Numbered from the stretch's first letter, positions 1 through 9,023 are shown. The stretch is 37,957 bases of DNA from Cyanobacteria bacterium SIG31 (GCA_015152465.1 SUTX01000006.1:1-37957), one strand, 5' to 3'. The notes: generated by a model from the letters alone, not told the origin. Numbers and translations: made by a program.

Positions 1-430
1 AGTAATTAAAGAACGTTTTTCAATTAAGTAATTTTATTCTGTCTTTATTGCTAAAAATTTCTCACAAAAACTTCCATCTTAAAGGGCTTGAGCTTGGTTG
101 ATATTTTTTACATTTAAATTTGAAAAACTGTTTTAAATTCCCTGAAACGAGTAGGAAGTTGCGTTCCACATTAAATGGCGCTTAACTCCGATTTAAACGG
201 AAGGTAAACACTTCCCCTTAAAATTAGAATGCCCCTTAAAAGTAATTGTTTTCAGCGTGAGGTAATTTATTTGTCCTATGCCTCAAAGGTAAATATATTT
301 TATGTTTTAGGGAGTTTAAAGAAAATAAAAACGGACAACCCTCGGATGAAAATCGGACAAAATGGACATGTAACTCTTAAAATTGGGGAAGTGCCTCTGT
401 GTTTGACGTGTTGGCGGCTCACGCCCTCTT
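1..430. other. Gene-poor stretch with small hairpins, unidentified
   Basis: No convincing gene is visible. A 74-codon open frame at 229-453 (+) has no ribosome binding site and a composition unlike its neighbours. The stretch holds short inverted repeats on the plus strand: GGAA/TTCC near 151-164, TCCG/CGGA near 188-202, and GGAAG/CTTCC near 200-216. The motif CCCCTTAAAA occurs twice, near 216 and 233. Near 411-430 is a GGCG stem with a GCTCA loop and CGCC, followed by CTCTTTT, which could be a weak plus-strand terminator. The stretch could encode a small RNA or be decayed sequence. I could not match it to tmRNA, RNase P RNA or a riboswitch. Confidence 0.35.
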
Positions 431-2776
431 TTAATTACTTAAATTACCTTTAATTGTCCGTTGTTGTTTATAATTTGTAATAGGGTCGTTAATATACATT
501 TCATACACTGTTTCGCCATCTTTTGTGTATTTAGTTACAGATATATCACCGTCATCTGCTAGGACATATTGACCGTCGACTAATTTGTATTTTTCTTCAG
601 AACTTTCCCAGTCACTAATATCTGCAAGTTTAATAAGCTCAGTTGATTTGCCCTCTATGTTTAAGCCTTGTATTTGGTCTAAATATTTTGCGTTACCTGG
701 CAATTTTCTTTCTTGCTCATTTGCCATTATTTTAGCAATTCTTGCATTTTTAGCTTCGTATATTATTGCGTCATAATCTTTATTATTAGTAAGTTTTATT
801 GCATAAATAGTATCTAATGTTGCATCGGGATTATCAATTATTTTAATAATTTGATCAACATCTGCTCTAAGCTCGTTCGCATTTGCTGCTAGCGATTTTA
901 GCAATTCTGCATCTTTTGTTGTTGAATAACTACCAAAAAGAGCTTTTAATTCATCATTTTTGTCGGTAGCTTTTGCTTTTTCTAAATCAAGCATAAATTT
1001 ATTCAACTCTTCAGGACTATTTGCGTTTAATGTCAAATTAGTTCCAGATTTTAATTCAAAGTCAGCTTTCCAATAAGATTTACCGTCCTTGTCTGTTATC
1101 ATAGTTTTTTCAAAGACTTTTTCTTTTGCTGGAGTCGTTACTTCACCTTTCTCATCCGTAACTTCAGCTTGAGCTTCAGCGGCTTCAATTTTTGCGCCAA
1201 CTTTACCCGCAATCAATTGTTCTTGTAAGTTTTTACGAAGTTTTTGTTCCTCGAGAGTAATAGTTGAGTTTTCATATTTAGCCTTTAGTTGAGCATACAC
1301 TTGACCTAATGCGATTTGTGCATCAGGATTATTCTCAATGAGCGCTTGAAGATTACCGGTTTCATTTCCGTCTTTAGCCAACATTGTATTTATAATCTCA
1401 GCATCTGCTGTTTTTATTAATGCGACATGTTTTGACTTGACATAATCTACACCTTGTGTATCAGGGTCCAAATTGCCAAAGACATATTTCAATGCACTAG
1501 TTGTACCAACATCTTGAACTGTATTGAGAGCATCTTGTAGTCTTTTTGCTGCTTCTTCAGCTGTTTCACCCTCTACTGGTGTTGAAAAACTTGCTATTGC
1601 ATCATCTAGCTTCTCAGCTTTTGCATTCATTTCTTCTTGTGTACTTGCTTCAAAAGTTATATTATTTTGGTTATACACATATTTTGTCTCTTTGTTGTCA
1701 CCCTCACCTTTAAAATATGCTTTAACTCCATTAACAAGACCCTCAATAGTTTCTTCTAGCCAGCCTTTTGTTTCAGGGTCAGGTTTTACTGTGATTTTTT
1801 CTTCCCCTTCTTTATAAGTTATTTCAGGCACAGTTACCCCATCAACAGTTTTGGCAGGGGCTTTAGCTCCACCTTTAGCTTTATTACCTTGCGGTGCAGG
1901 GGTAGTTACAGGGGCTTTAGCTCCGTCATTACCTCGCTGTGCTGGGGTAGCTACAGGATCTTTTGCTACACCCTCAGGTGCTTGCTCATTATCCAAGTTT
2001 TTTAATCTTATTACTGTATCAACACAAAGATTATTTATATCTCTTATTACATCCTTATTAGCAGCCACAATCTCGGCCATTCTTTTTTCAATCTCAGGTG
2101 TTTTAGGATTTCCGCCCAAATCTCTTTTAGCAATCTTATATAATGTATCACCATATTTGACTGAATATTTTTTCTCAAAAGCTAACTTGTCTGCTTCTAC
2201 AGCTTTTGCCTGTTCTTGTATTCTTTTGTTGTAAGGGTCCTCTACTTTAACAGTTTTTTGTACTGCAGGTTTTTGTTCAACTTTTTGCTCTTTTGGTTCA
2301 TTAGCTTTAGTTTGTTTGCCATTTTCAGCAGCATTTGCTCCTTTTTTTTCGTCTTTTTCTTCTTCTACTTTATTAGCATGTTTTATACCTTGATTAGCAC
2401 CAGTGTTAGCTGCTGGTACCTTTGGAGCTTCCGTTTTCACCAATTCATCAACAAGTTTTCTACCTACGTCTTTAGTTTTTATACGTTTGCCTTTTGCATT
2501 AGCTTTTGCCTTAGCTTTTGCATCGTTATATAATTCAGCCGCTTTATTTACTTTGGCATTATCATCATTTCCAGTTCCCCAAACTGTGTTGAGATTCTGT
2601 ATTGCCTGAATTTCTTTTTCACTAAGCTTCCTATTACCATCTGATTTCGCAATAGCTTTAATAGTTTTTTTTGTCACTTTATCTGCATCTTTAGGAATTT
2701 CTACTTTTTTACCTTCAGTAAAAGTATACTTTTTCCCAAAAAAGCTAAATTCAACTTTGTTTTCATTTCCTGACAT
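431..2776 (-). CDS. LysM-domain protein, no signal peptide
   Basis: A 781-aa hydrophilic, Lys/Ala/Glu-rich protein. One LysM domain is seen at about residues 203-258 (KYSVKYGDTLYKIAKRDLGG ... VDTVIRL), a fold that usually binds peptidoglycan or chitin-like glycans. Residues 75-200 are a charged, probably coiled-coil or disordered linker. Residues 265-310 hold imperfect Pro/Ala repeats (PVATPAQRGN, PVTTPAPQGN). The C-terminal 450 residues contain repeated helical segments with no family I recognise. There is no N-terminal signal peptide or membrane segment (start MSGNENKVEF), which is odd for a wall-binding protein. The start is supported by AAGGAG seven bases upstream of ATG. It is transcribed divergently from the BioD-like gene. 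The LysM call is good; the overall role is unknown. Confidence 0.75.
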   Translation of the reverse strand: MSGNENKVEFSFFGKKYTFTEGKKVEIPKDADKVTKKTIKAIAKSDGNRKLSEKEIQAIQNLNTVWGTGNDDNAKVNKAAELYNDAKAKAKANAKGKRIKTKDVGRKLVDELVKTEAPKVPAANTGANQGIKHANKVEEEKDEKKGANAAENGKQTKANEPKEQKVEQKPAVQKTVKVEDPYNKRIQEQAKAVEADKLAFEKKYSVKYGDTLYKIAKRDLGGNPKTPEIEKRMAEIVAANKDVIRDINNLCVDTVIRLKNLDNEQAPEGVAKDPVATPAQRGNDGAKAPVTTPAPQGNKAKGGAKAPAKTVDGVTVPEITYKEGEEKITVKPDPETKGWLEETIEGLVNGVKAYFKGEGDNKETKYVYNQNNITFEASTQEEMNAKAEKLDDAIASFSTPVEGETAEEAAKRLQDALNTVQDVGTTSALKYVFGNLDPDTQGVDYVKSKHVALIKTADAEIINTMLAKDGNETGNLQALIENNPDAQIALGQVYAQLKAKYENSTITLEEQKLRKNLQEQLIAGKVGAKIEAAEAQAEVTDEKGEVTTPAKEKVFEKTMITDKDGKSYWKADFELKSGTNLTLNANSPEELNKFMLDLEKAKATDKNDELKALFGSYSTTKDAELLKSLAANANELRADVDQIIKIIDNPDATLDTIYAIKLTNNKDYDAIIYEAKNARIAKIMANEQERKLPGNAKYLDQIQGLNIEGKSTELIKLADISDWESSEEKYKLVDGQYVLADDGDISVTKYTKDGETVYEMYINDPITNYKQQRTIKGNLSN

Positions 2777-2820
2777 TTGTCCACTCCTTCAGTATTACAC
2801 ATGAATATAGACGGCACATT

Positions 2821-2898
2821 TGTGGAAAAACTTTAGTTTTTCCACAAGAATTGTTACAATTCTTCACATTACAATTCTCCACCCTTGTTTGGGGGTGG
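2821..2898. repeat. Cluster of three palindromes in divergent spacer
   Basis: Three inverted repeats lie in series. TGTGGAAAAACT and AGTTTTTCCACA form a perfect 12-bp stem separated by two bases (2821-2846). AAGAATTGT and ACAATTCTT form a 9-bp stem around one base (2846-2864). CCACCC and GGGTGG flank an 8-base loop (2879-2898), followed by CTGGGGTGGGGAG. They sit between the divergent LysM and BioD-like genes. They could be operator sites, cruciform-forming sequence, or part of a dispersed intergenic element. A related C-rich piece (CTCACCCCAGCCCTC) occurs at about 5941-5955. Confidence 0.6.
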
Positions 2899-2917
2899 CT
2901 GGGGTGGGGAGACGGTC

Positions 2918-2994
2918 GTCACCATGAACAAAGTGAAGAGTCTCTAAAACTGTAAAGATAAAAGAGATTCTTCAAACCTCGAGCATGGAATGAC
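2918..2994. repeat. Palindromic GTCA...TGAC element, degenerate copy
   Basis: An imperfect inverted repeat. Arm one is 2918-2945 and starts GTCACCATG; arm two is 2963-2994 and ends CATGGAATGAC. Pairing runs GTCA/TGAC, CCATG/CATGG, and an 11-base GAAGAGTCTCT segment with one G.T pair, with small bulges between. The architecture and GTCA/TGAC ends match the better-preserved element at 26206-26277, which suggests two members of one dispersed, MITE-like or REP-like family. No coding capacity. Confidence 0.5.
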
Positions 2995-3002
2995 AAAATA
3001 AC

Positions 3003-3031
3003 TTTACAGTGAAATATGTAAATGTTAATAT
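3003..3031 (+). promoter_or_regulatory. Promoter abutting the BioD-like ATG (leaderless)
   Basis: The -35 box TTTACA (3003-3008), a 17-base spacer and -10 box TAATAT (3026-3031), preceded by TGT to give an extended -10, are followed by just six bases before ATG at 3038. Transcription would start on or next to the A of the start codon. No ribosome binding site is present. Confidence 0.6.
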
Positions 3032-3037
3032 CAATGT

Positions 3038-3754
3038 ATGTTAAATATATACATTACATCAGCTAATCACAAAGATGGAAAAAGTTTCTTAAGCGCAGGT
3101 ATAGCTACGACTATGCAAAGTCTTGGCTACTCAACAAGCGTATACAAACCTGTTCAAACAGGCGGACTTGAGATTAATGGTTTTATGCAATCCCCAGACT
3201 TAACTTTTATAAAGTCACTTGATCCATATATAAATACACATTTTTCGTATTTGTATAAAACTAAAGCGGAGCCATTAATAGCTTCTGAGCTAGAAAACAA
3301 CCCGATAAGTGCAGAGCTTATTATAAATGATTATAAAAAAATCTCTGCTCAATCAGATTGTACAATTCTTGATGCTGATAATGGTATTATGAGCCCATTA
3401 TCTGTTTCTTTGCAAAATATAGATATAATAAAATTTCTTCAAATTCCTATTTTGGTTACGGTATCTCCTAGCGAAAATGCCATAAATTCAACATTATTAA
3501 CCATTAACAATGCATTGGAAAAAGGTATCGATGTAAGAGGAGTTGTAATTAATAACATACAAGAAGATTGTCCTAAAACTTTGCTGACTTCAATAACCAG
3601 AGTCATTGAAGAATACTCAAGCGTAAAGATTTTAGGTCTTTTACCTCATTTAAACGGGAAAATATCGCCAGAAGATTTAATAACTGCAATTCTCAACGGA
3701 ATAGATATTGAAAGCGTATTCAAAGTTAAAATAGAGAAATTGGATTTTAGCTAA
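3038..3754 (+). CDS. Divergent BioD-like ATPase (dethiobiotin synthetase family)
   Basis: A 238-aa P-loop protein of the BioD type. BioD closes the ureido ring of 7,8-diaminopelargonate to make dethiobiotin, using ATP and CO2. Supporting features are the N-terminal beta strand and phosphate loop (ITSANHKDGKS), the following YKPVQTGG motif matching BioD KPxxTG, and the C-terminal GVVINN strand. Two features deviate. The first glycine of the usual GTDTxVGKT loop is not conserved, and the usual VEGAGG motif is replaced by DADNGIMSPL, so activity is uncertain. No other biotin genes are nearby. The stop overlaps the rsmD start by one base (TAATG), indicating translational coupling. The mRNA is probably leaderless. 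Confidence 0.65.
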   Translation: MLNIYITSANHKDGKSFLSAGIATTMQSLGYSTSVYKPVQTGGLEINGFMQSPDLTFIKSLDPYINTHFSYLYKTKAEPLIASELENNPISAELIINDYKKISAQSDCTILDADNGIMSPLSVSLQNIDIIKFLQIPILVTVSPSENAINSTLLTINNALEKGIDVRGVVINNIQEDCPKTLLTSITRVIEEYSSVKILGLLPHLNGKISPEDLITAILNGIDIESVFKVKIEKLDFS

Positions 3755-4281
3755 TGATAATAACAGGGGGAAAATATAAAGGGAGAAAAATCCAAGCTCC
3801 TGATGAGAAAATTACCCGTCCGACTTTGTCAAAAGTAAGACAGGGAGTTTTTAATACTCTTTTTTCTATGATTGGTGATTTTAGTGGCAAGTCTTTCTTA
3901 GACTTATTTGGAGGCTCTGGTGTTATGGGGCTGGAAGCGCTCTCTAGAGATTTTGATGAAGTATATGTTTTTGAAAAAAATCCAAAAGTTGGACAGGTTT
4001 TAAAACAGAATTATTCCAAGCTGGGTTTAAGTCCTAATTTAAAAATCGGTGATAGCTTAAAACTTTTAGAAAAATTAGACAGAAAATTTGACGTAATATA
4101 CATTGACCCACCTTATTATAGTGGTGTTTATGAAGAAGTGTTTGAGCTGTTGGTCAATTATGTTCAGCCTACAACTATAATTATAGCCGAACACTCCGAC
4201 CTGCTTGAGATTAAAGATTTTAATTTAATTAAAGAAAAAAACTATGGTGGGAAATTGGTTTCTTTTTTTACATTACAATAA
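3754..4281 (+). CDS. rsmD: 16S rRNA (guanine966-N2)-methyltransferase RsmD
   Basis: A 175-aa class I SAM-dependent methyltransferase that modifies G966 of 16S rRNA in the assembling 30S subunit. The sequence begins MIITGGKYKGRKIQAP, typical of RsmD, followed by the TRPTLSKVRQGVFN segment. The SAM-binding motif FLDLFGGSGVMGLEAL and the catalytic DPPY (residues 118-121) are present. Length is normal for the family. Its ATG overlaps the stop codon of the BioD-like gene, so the pair is one transcription unit. Confidence 0.93.
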   Translation: MIITGGKYKGRKIQAPDEKITRPTLSKVRQGVFNTLFSMIGDFSGKSFLDLFGGSGVMGLEALSRDFDEVYVFEKNPKVGQVLKQNYSKLGLSPNLKIGDSLKLLEKLDRKFDVIYIDPPYYSGVYEEVFELLVNYVQPTTIIIAEHSDLLEIKDFNLIKEKNYGGKLVSFFTLQ

Positions 4282-4294
4282 ACTTGTAGTAAGA

Positions 4295-4331
4295 AATTTA
4301 CCCCCCTAATTTACCCCCTAATTTACCCTCC
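4295..4331. repeat. Three tandem AATTTACCCCC units
   Basis: Three adjacent 12-13-base units, AATTTACCCCCCT (4295-4307), AATTTACCCCCT (4308-4319) and AATTTACCCTCC (4320-4331), lie just upstream of the gpmI promoter. A further TTTACCC lies in the promoter spacer. They may be a transcription-factor array or slippage-generated repeat. Confidence 0.6.
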
Positions 4332-4336
4332 CCCTC

Positions 4337-4365
4337 TTGATATTTACCCATGTTTATCGTACACT
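4337..4365 (+). promoter_or_regulatory. gpmI promoter
   Basis: TTGATA (4337-4342), a 17-base spacer and TACACT (4360-4365). Unlike the leaderless genes in this window, the predicted leader is about 30 bases and carries a strong AAGGGGAG ribosome binding site before ATG 4402. Confidence 0.55.
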
Positions 4366-4401
4366 ATTCAAGTTAAAAGTATAGTTTTTAAGGGGAGAAA
4401 T

Positions 4402-5925
4402 ATGAATAGAGTTCTTTTATGTATAATGGACGGTTGGGGAATTTCAAAAGGTTCTGAAAAATATGATGCAACAAAACTTGCAGAGCCCGTAAATGTTCCA
4501 CGTCTTATGAAAGAAGAAGTATCAACAAGAATCCATGCTGACGGTATGCATGTTGGACTTCCAGAAGGTCAAATGGGGAATAGTGAAGTCGGTCACTTAA
4601 ACTTAGGTGCTGGTAGAATTGTTTACCAAGATTTATCAAAAATTAATAAAGCGATTAAAGACGGTGATTTCTTCACTAACGAAAAATTCTTAGAAGCAAT
4701 TGCACACGCTAAAAAGAATAACTCAGCTTTACATATTTATGGATTAGTATCAACAGGCGGTGTTCACTCATCTTTAGACCACTTATTAGCATTAATTCAG
4801 CTTGCTGCTAAAGAGGGGCTTACAAAAGTTTATGTTCACGCTTTTCTTGACGGTCGTGACACACCACCTGCAAGTGCTTGTGAATATTTAGAAGTTGTAG
4901 AAAAAGAATTAGCGAAATTCAATCTTCCTCCAGTAGCTTCTGTAATCGGCAGATACTATATTATGGATAGAGACAACCGTTGGGATAGAGTCGAAAAGGG
5001 ATATAACTGCTTGCTATTAGGCGAGGGTGAAAAAGCTGAATCAGCTTGTGCGGGTGTTAAGGCGTCTTATGAGAAAGGCGAAACTGATGAATTCGTTCTT
5101 CCAACTGTAATTGGTGGAGAAGAGTCAAGAATTCATGATAACGATGCGATTATTTTCTTCAACTATCGTCCTGATAGAGCTAGAGAAATCACTAAAGCAA
5201 TTAATTTCGCTGATTTTGACGGATTTGAAAGAAAAAAAGTACTTAAAAATATTTACTATTGCACAATGACAAGTTACGAAGCTACTTTCACATTCCCAGT
5301 AGCATTTCCTAAAACACAATTAACAAACATTTTAGGTGATGTTTTGGAAGCTAATGGCGTAAACCAATTCAGAACAGCTGAGACGGAAAAATATGCTCAC
5401 GTTACATTCTTCTTTAATGGTGGTATTGATGAGCCAAAACCACATGAAACAAGAGTTTTAGTAGCTTCTCCAAAAGTTGCGACTTATGATATGCAACCAG
5501 AAATGAGTGCACCAGAAGTTTGTGAAAAAGTTCTTGGTGCTATTGAAAACAAAGACTATGGTTTTATTCTAGTAAACTTCGCAAATCCTGATATGGTTGG
5601 CCATACAGGTGATATTCCAGCCGCTACTAAAGCTTGTAAAGTTGTAGATGAATGTGTTGGAAAAATTGCTGATAAATGTAAAGAATACGGCATAACAATG
5701 CTTCTTACCGCTGATCACGGTAACGCTGAGACAATGGTTGACGAGGAAACTAACAAACCTCAAACAGCACATACAACAAACGAAGTCCCTTTTGTTGTTA
5801 TAAATGGTCCTAAGGGGTTAGAACTTAAGGAAGACGGTGCTCTTTGTAACGTTGCTCCTACAGTTCTTCAACTTATGGAAATTGAACAGCCTAAGGAAAT
5901 GGATTGCGAAAGTTTGATTAAATAG
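4402..5925 (+). CDS. gpmI: Cofactor-independent phosphoglycerate mutase
   Basis: A 507-aa glycolytic enzyme interconverting 3- and 2-phosphoglycerate without 2,3-bisphosphoglycerate, using two Mn ions. The N-terminal metal site is in LLCIMDGWG; the phosphoserine nucleophile is Ser61 in MGNSEVGHLNLGAGR; FFNYRPDRARE and the metal-binding TADHGNAE near the C-terminus are intact. Length is normal. ATG is preceded by AAGGGGAG. The promoter and C-rich repeats upstream suggest transcription separate from rsmD. Confidence 0.97.
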   Translation: MNRVLLCIMDGWGISKGSEKYDATKLAEPVNVPRLMKEEVSTRIHADGMHVGLPEGQMGNSEVGHLNLGAGRIVYQDLSKINKAIKDGDFFTNEKFLEAIAHAKKNNSALHIYGLVSTGGVHSSLDHLLALIQLAAKEGLTKVYVHAFLDGRDTPPASACEYLEVVEKELAKFNLPPVASVIGRYYIMDRDNRWDRVEKGYNCLLLGEGEKAESACAGVKASYEKGETDEFVLPTVIGGEESRIHDNDAIIFFNYRPDRAREITKAINFADFDGFERKKVLKNIYYCTMTSYEATFTFPVAFPKTQLTNILGDVLEANGVNQFRTAETEKYAHVTFFFNGGIDEPKPHETRVLVASPKVATYDMQPEMSAPEVCEKVLGAIENKDYGFILVNFANPDMVGHTGDIPAATKACKVVDECVGKIADKCKEYGITMLLTADHGNAETMVDEETNKPQTAHTTNEVPFVVINGPKGLELKEDGALCNVAPTVLQLMEIEQPKEMDCESLIK

Positions 5926-5943
5926 TTAACGGGTGGACACCTC

Positions 5944-5986
5944 ACCCCAGCCCTCTCGGGGTAAATAATTTCAGCTAGAATTATTT
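5944..5986 (+). other. Two hairpins after gpmI
   Basis: ACCCC/GGGGT (5944-5948 with 5958-5962, nine-base loop) is followed directly by AAATAATT/AATTATTT (5963-5970 with 5979-5986, eight-base loop). Neither has a long T tract, so a Rho-independent terminator is possible but not clear. The C-rich first part resembles the inverse of sequence at about 2893-2911. Confidence 0.4.
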
Positions 5987-6032
5987 GAACAAGCTAGAAA
6001 GAATATTCAAAAGGAGAGGGGGAAGGTAGTTT

Positions 6033-9023
6033 ATGACAGACGAAACAAAAGCTTTGGATATCGATTTATCACTAAAAAAGAACAACGTTGATGAATTTTT
6101 CTTCAACTTGAGCGAGAATCCAAATGGGTTTAAGAACAAAGATTTTCGCTATACGTTGAGCTTGATTTATCAGCTTGTTGAAGATGAATTTGAGGGGATT
6201 TTTTTATCTCCAAATTCTCCAGTTAGAAATACTGATTTTTATTTGATAAATCGTGGGGGAAAATTATCTTTCTTTGTGACACCTACAAATAATTTCCAAT
6301 TCTATTTAAAATCTAAAGGCTCAATGTTTAGATTTACCTCTAAAGAGTTGAACGGTAAAATCGGTTATGAAATGCCGCTAGATTTGGTGTTAGACTATTT
6401 TGGTGGTTTTGGTGAACTTGTAGATTTTGCTTCTCTCACACAAAGCTTTGCATATTTTAACAAGCTTACCCACTTTGCGATGAAGCTTATCGAAAAGCTT
6501 TATTTTGTGCCGACAGTAAGACGTAAAAAAACTAGTGTTGGTGATATGTTCAGAATTGTATATGAACCAATCGTATCAAACAAAGAATCTGCACGAATCA
6601 TAAACGAGCTTGAAAAAAATCTCCCTAAAGATTTGTTTATTGAGGGTGAAAAGCCAAAAGACTTTGTAGAAAACTTTATTAGAGAATACTTAAACTATCT
6701 TATATACAAATTCTTAGGTATAAAAGCTTATAGATTCAAGGATATTAAATCTGGTCATTATATGCTCAAAGACCTTGAACAACGTTCTCTGATGAAAGGT
6801 AAAGATCTAGCAGAAAACTTTGCACAATGGTTTGATGAATTGTATTTAGGCAAATATGATTTAATCCCGTTCTTTAAAGTTAATAAGCTTACGGATGAGA
6901 AATTTGAATTAAAAGTTCATATTAAAAACAGGAATAACAATGAGACAATTCTAATCGACCAGCTTTATAGCGAAGAAAAAATCTGGGATTTAGATACAGA
7001 AGATATTGGAAAAATTGTTGAAAAACAGCTCAATTATGCACTTCGCTATATGCCAGAGTTAGAAACTCTTTTTGAAGACGAAGAAAAATTAGCGTTAGAA
7101 TTAAATCTAAATGAAGTCTATAAAATTATTGCACAGACTGCTTATTATTTACAAAAAGCACAAATTGAAGTTATATTACCTGACGAATTAACAAATATCA
7201 TTGTTCCAAGAGCTTCAATTAACGCAAAGGTGAAAGCTTCTAGAAGCGATGATTTGATGGATATCTTTAATACTGTATCCACTAGTGCAATCTCTTTAGA
7301 TGATATTTTAGATTTCTCATACGAAGTTGCTTTAGGCGATGAAAAGATTTCTTTAGAAGAATTTAACAAGCTTATTGAAGAATCTAATGACGGATTGATT
7401 CAATATAATGGCAAATACATTGTTGTTGATAAAACTGAAGGTAAAAAACTTTACGAGCAAATCGCTAACGCTAATCATAAGAAAATGACTCGATTAGAGC
7501 TTATTCACGCTTCTATGTCTGGTCAATTGCAAAATTATGATTTCAATTATGATGATGCTTACGCAAATGTTATTAAAGATTTTGCAAAACCAGTTGAAGT
7601 AGAAAACCCTGCTGATTTAAAGGGTGAGCTTAGACCTTATCAGCTAACTGGCTTAAAATGGCTTTGGACAAACATTTCTAAAGGTTTTGGCTGCTGTATG
7701 GCTGATGATATGGGGTTAGGTAAAACTATTCAAGTTATAAGTTTGATTCTCAAGTTAAAAGAAGAAAAGAAACTAAAACAACCTGTTTTAGTTGTTTGTC
7801 CAACAACTCTTATGGGTAACTGGATGAAAGAATTACAAATGTTTGCGCCGAGTCTAAAAGTAAAAACTTACCATGGACTTGATAGGAAACTTGATACTAA
7901 CGTGGATGTAATTCTTACTACTTATGCCATTATGAGAATTGATGTTGAAGAAATGAAAAACCACACTTGGGGAATGATAGTTGTAGACGAAGCTCAAAAT
8001 ATTAAAAATCCTGATACTGCGCAAACTCTTGCTATTAAGACTTTAAAATCAGATATCAAAATTGCGATGACTGGTACTCCTGTTGAAAACAGGCTAACAG
8101 AGCTTTGGAGTATTTTTGATTTTATTAATAGAGGCTATTTGGGTTCACTAAAAGAATTCCAAAAAAGCTACGCTGTACCTATTGAAAGGTTCAAGGAAAA
8201 AACTCGTGCATCAAAGCTTAAATTATCAGTTTCTCCTTTTGTTTTAAGACGTTTGAAGACTGATAAAAATGTTATTTCAGACTTGCCAGAAAAAATGGTG
8301 CTTAATGATTATTGCTACCTTGCAAAATCACAAGCTGTATTATACGAAAAAACGCTTAATGAGATGATGGAAAAGATAAGTGGATTCACGGGTGTAAATA
8401 GGAGAGGAAACATTTTTAAGTTAATTACAGCTCTGAAACAAATTTGTAACCATCCTTATCAATTCCTTAAATCAGGAGGAACTTCAAAAGAGCTTTCAGG
8501 TAAAGCTGAAAAATGCGTGGATTTAGTTAATAACATAATTGAAAATGGTGAAAAAACTCTTATCTTTACACAATACAAAGAAATGGGCGATTTATTAACT
8601 AAAATTATTGCAGAAGAATGTAGCACAGAACCGTCATTCTTTCACGGATCACTTACAGTTCCACAACGTGAAGCTTTGATTGAAGATTTCCAAAATAATC
8701 CAGATAGAAAGGTTATGATTCTTTCACTTAAAGCTGGTGGTACAGGTTTGAACTTGACGAGTGCAACTAATGTTATTCACTATGACTTGTGGTGGAACCC
8801 AGCTGTAGAAGACCAAGCTACTGACCGTACTTATCGTATCGGACAAGATAAAAATGTAATGGTGCATAGAATGATTACTCTAGGTACATTCGAAGAAAAA
8901 ATTGATGAGATGCTTAAGTCTAAAAAAGAGCTTGCTGATCTTGCAGTCTACGAAGGCGAAAAGATTATTACAGAGCTAAGCGACGAAGAAATCTACGAAA
9001 TATTTTCGCTTACCGCAGGCTAG
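6033..9023 (+). CDS. SNF2-family DEAD/DEAH-like helicase/ATPase
   Basis: A 996-aa Swi2/Snf2 ATPase. Residues 1-500 are a family-specific N-terminal region of the type found in bacterial SNF2 proteins. The RecA-like lobe 1 starts about residue 535, with Walker A ADDMGLGKT (Lys564) and Walker B DEAQ (652-655). MTGTPVENRLTELW follows as motif III. Lobe 2 has GTGLNLTSATNVIHYDLWWNP and the DQATDRTYRIGQ motif VI. Such proteins translocate on duplex DNA and remodel protein-DNA complexes; RapA acts on RNA polymerase. The exact target here is unknown. GGAGAGGGGG precedes ATG. The histidine kinase follows 23 bases downstream and may be cotranscribed. Confidence 0.9.
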   Translation: MTDETKALDIDLSLKKNNVDEFFFNLSENPNGFKNKDFRYTLSLIYQLVEDEFEGIFLSPNSPVRNTDFYLINRGGKLSFFVTPTNNFQFYLKSKGSMFRFTSKELNGKIGYEMPLDLVLDYFGGFGELVDFASLTQSFAYFNKLTHFAMKLIEKLYFVPTVRRKKTSVGDMFRIVYEPIVSNKESARIINELEKNLPKDLFIEGEKPKDFVENFIREYLNYLIYKFLGIKAYRFKDIKSGHYMLKDLEQRSLMKGKDLAENFAQWFDELYLGKYDLIPFFKVNKLTDEKFELKVHIKNRNNNETILIDQLYSEEKIWDLDTEDIGKIVEKQLNYALRYMPELETLFEDEEKLALELNLNEVYKIIAQTAYYLQKAQIEVILPDELTNIIVPRASINAKVKASRSDDLMDIFNTVSTSAISLDDILDFSYEVALGDEKISLEEFNKLIEESNDGLIQYNGKYIVVDKTEGKKLYEQIANANHKKMTRLELIHASMSGQLQNYDFNYDDAYANVIKDFAKPVEVENPADLKGELRPYQLTGLKWLWTNISKGFGCCMADDMGLGKTIQVISLILKLKEEKKLKQPVLVVCPTTLMGNWMKELQMFAPSLKVKTYHGLDRKLDTNVDVILTTYAIMRIDVEEMKNHTWGMIVVDEAQNIKNPDTAQTLAIKTLKSDIKIAMTGTPVENRLTELWSIFDFINRGYLGSLKEFQKSYAVPIERFKEKTRASKLKLSVSPFVLRRLKTDKNVISDLPEKMVLNDYCYLAKSQAVLYEKTLNEMMEKISGFTGVNRRGNIFKLITALKQICNHPYQFLKSGGTSKELSGKAEKCVDLVNNIIENGEKTLIFTQYKEMGDLLTKIIAEECSTEPSFFHGSLTVPQREALIEDFQNNPDRKVMILSLKAGGTGLNLTSATNVIHYDLWWNPAVEDQATDRTYRIGQDKNVMVHRMITLGTFEEKIDEMLKSKKELADLAVYEGEKIITELSDEEIYEIFSLTAG

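Noticed and set aside
229..453. A 74-codon open frame on the plus strand
   Set aside because: No ribosome site, unlikely composition, and it overlaps the end of the LysM gene and a hairpin.
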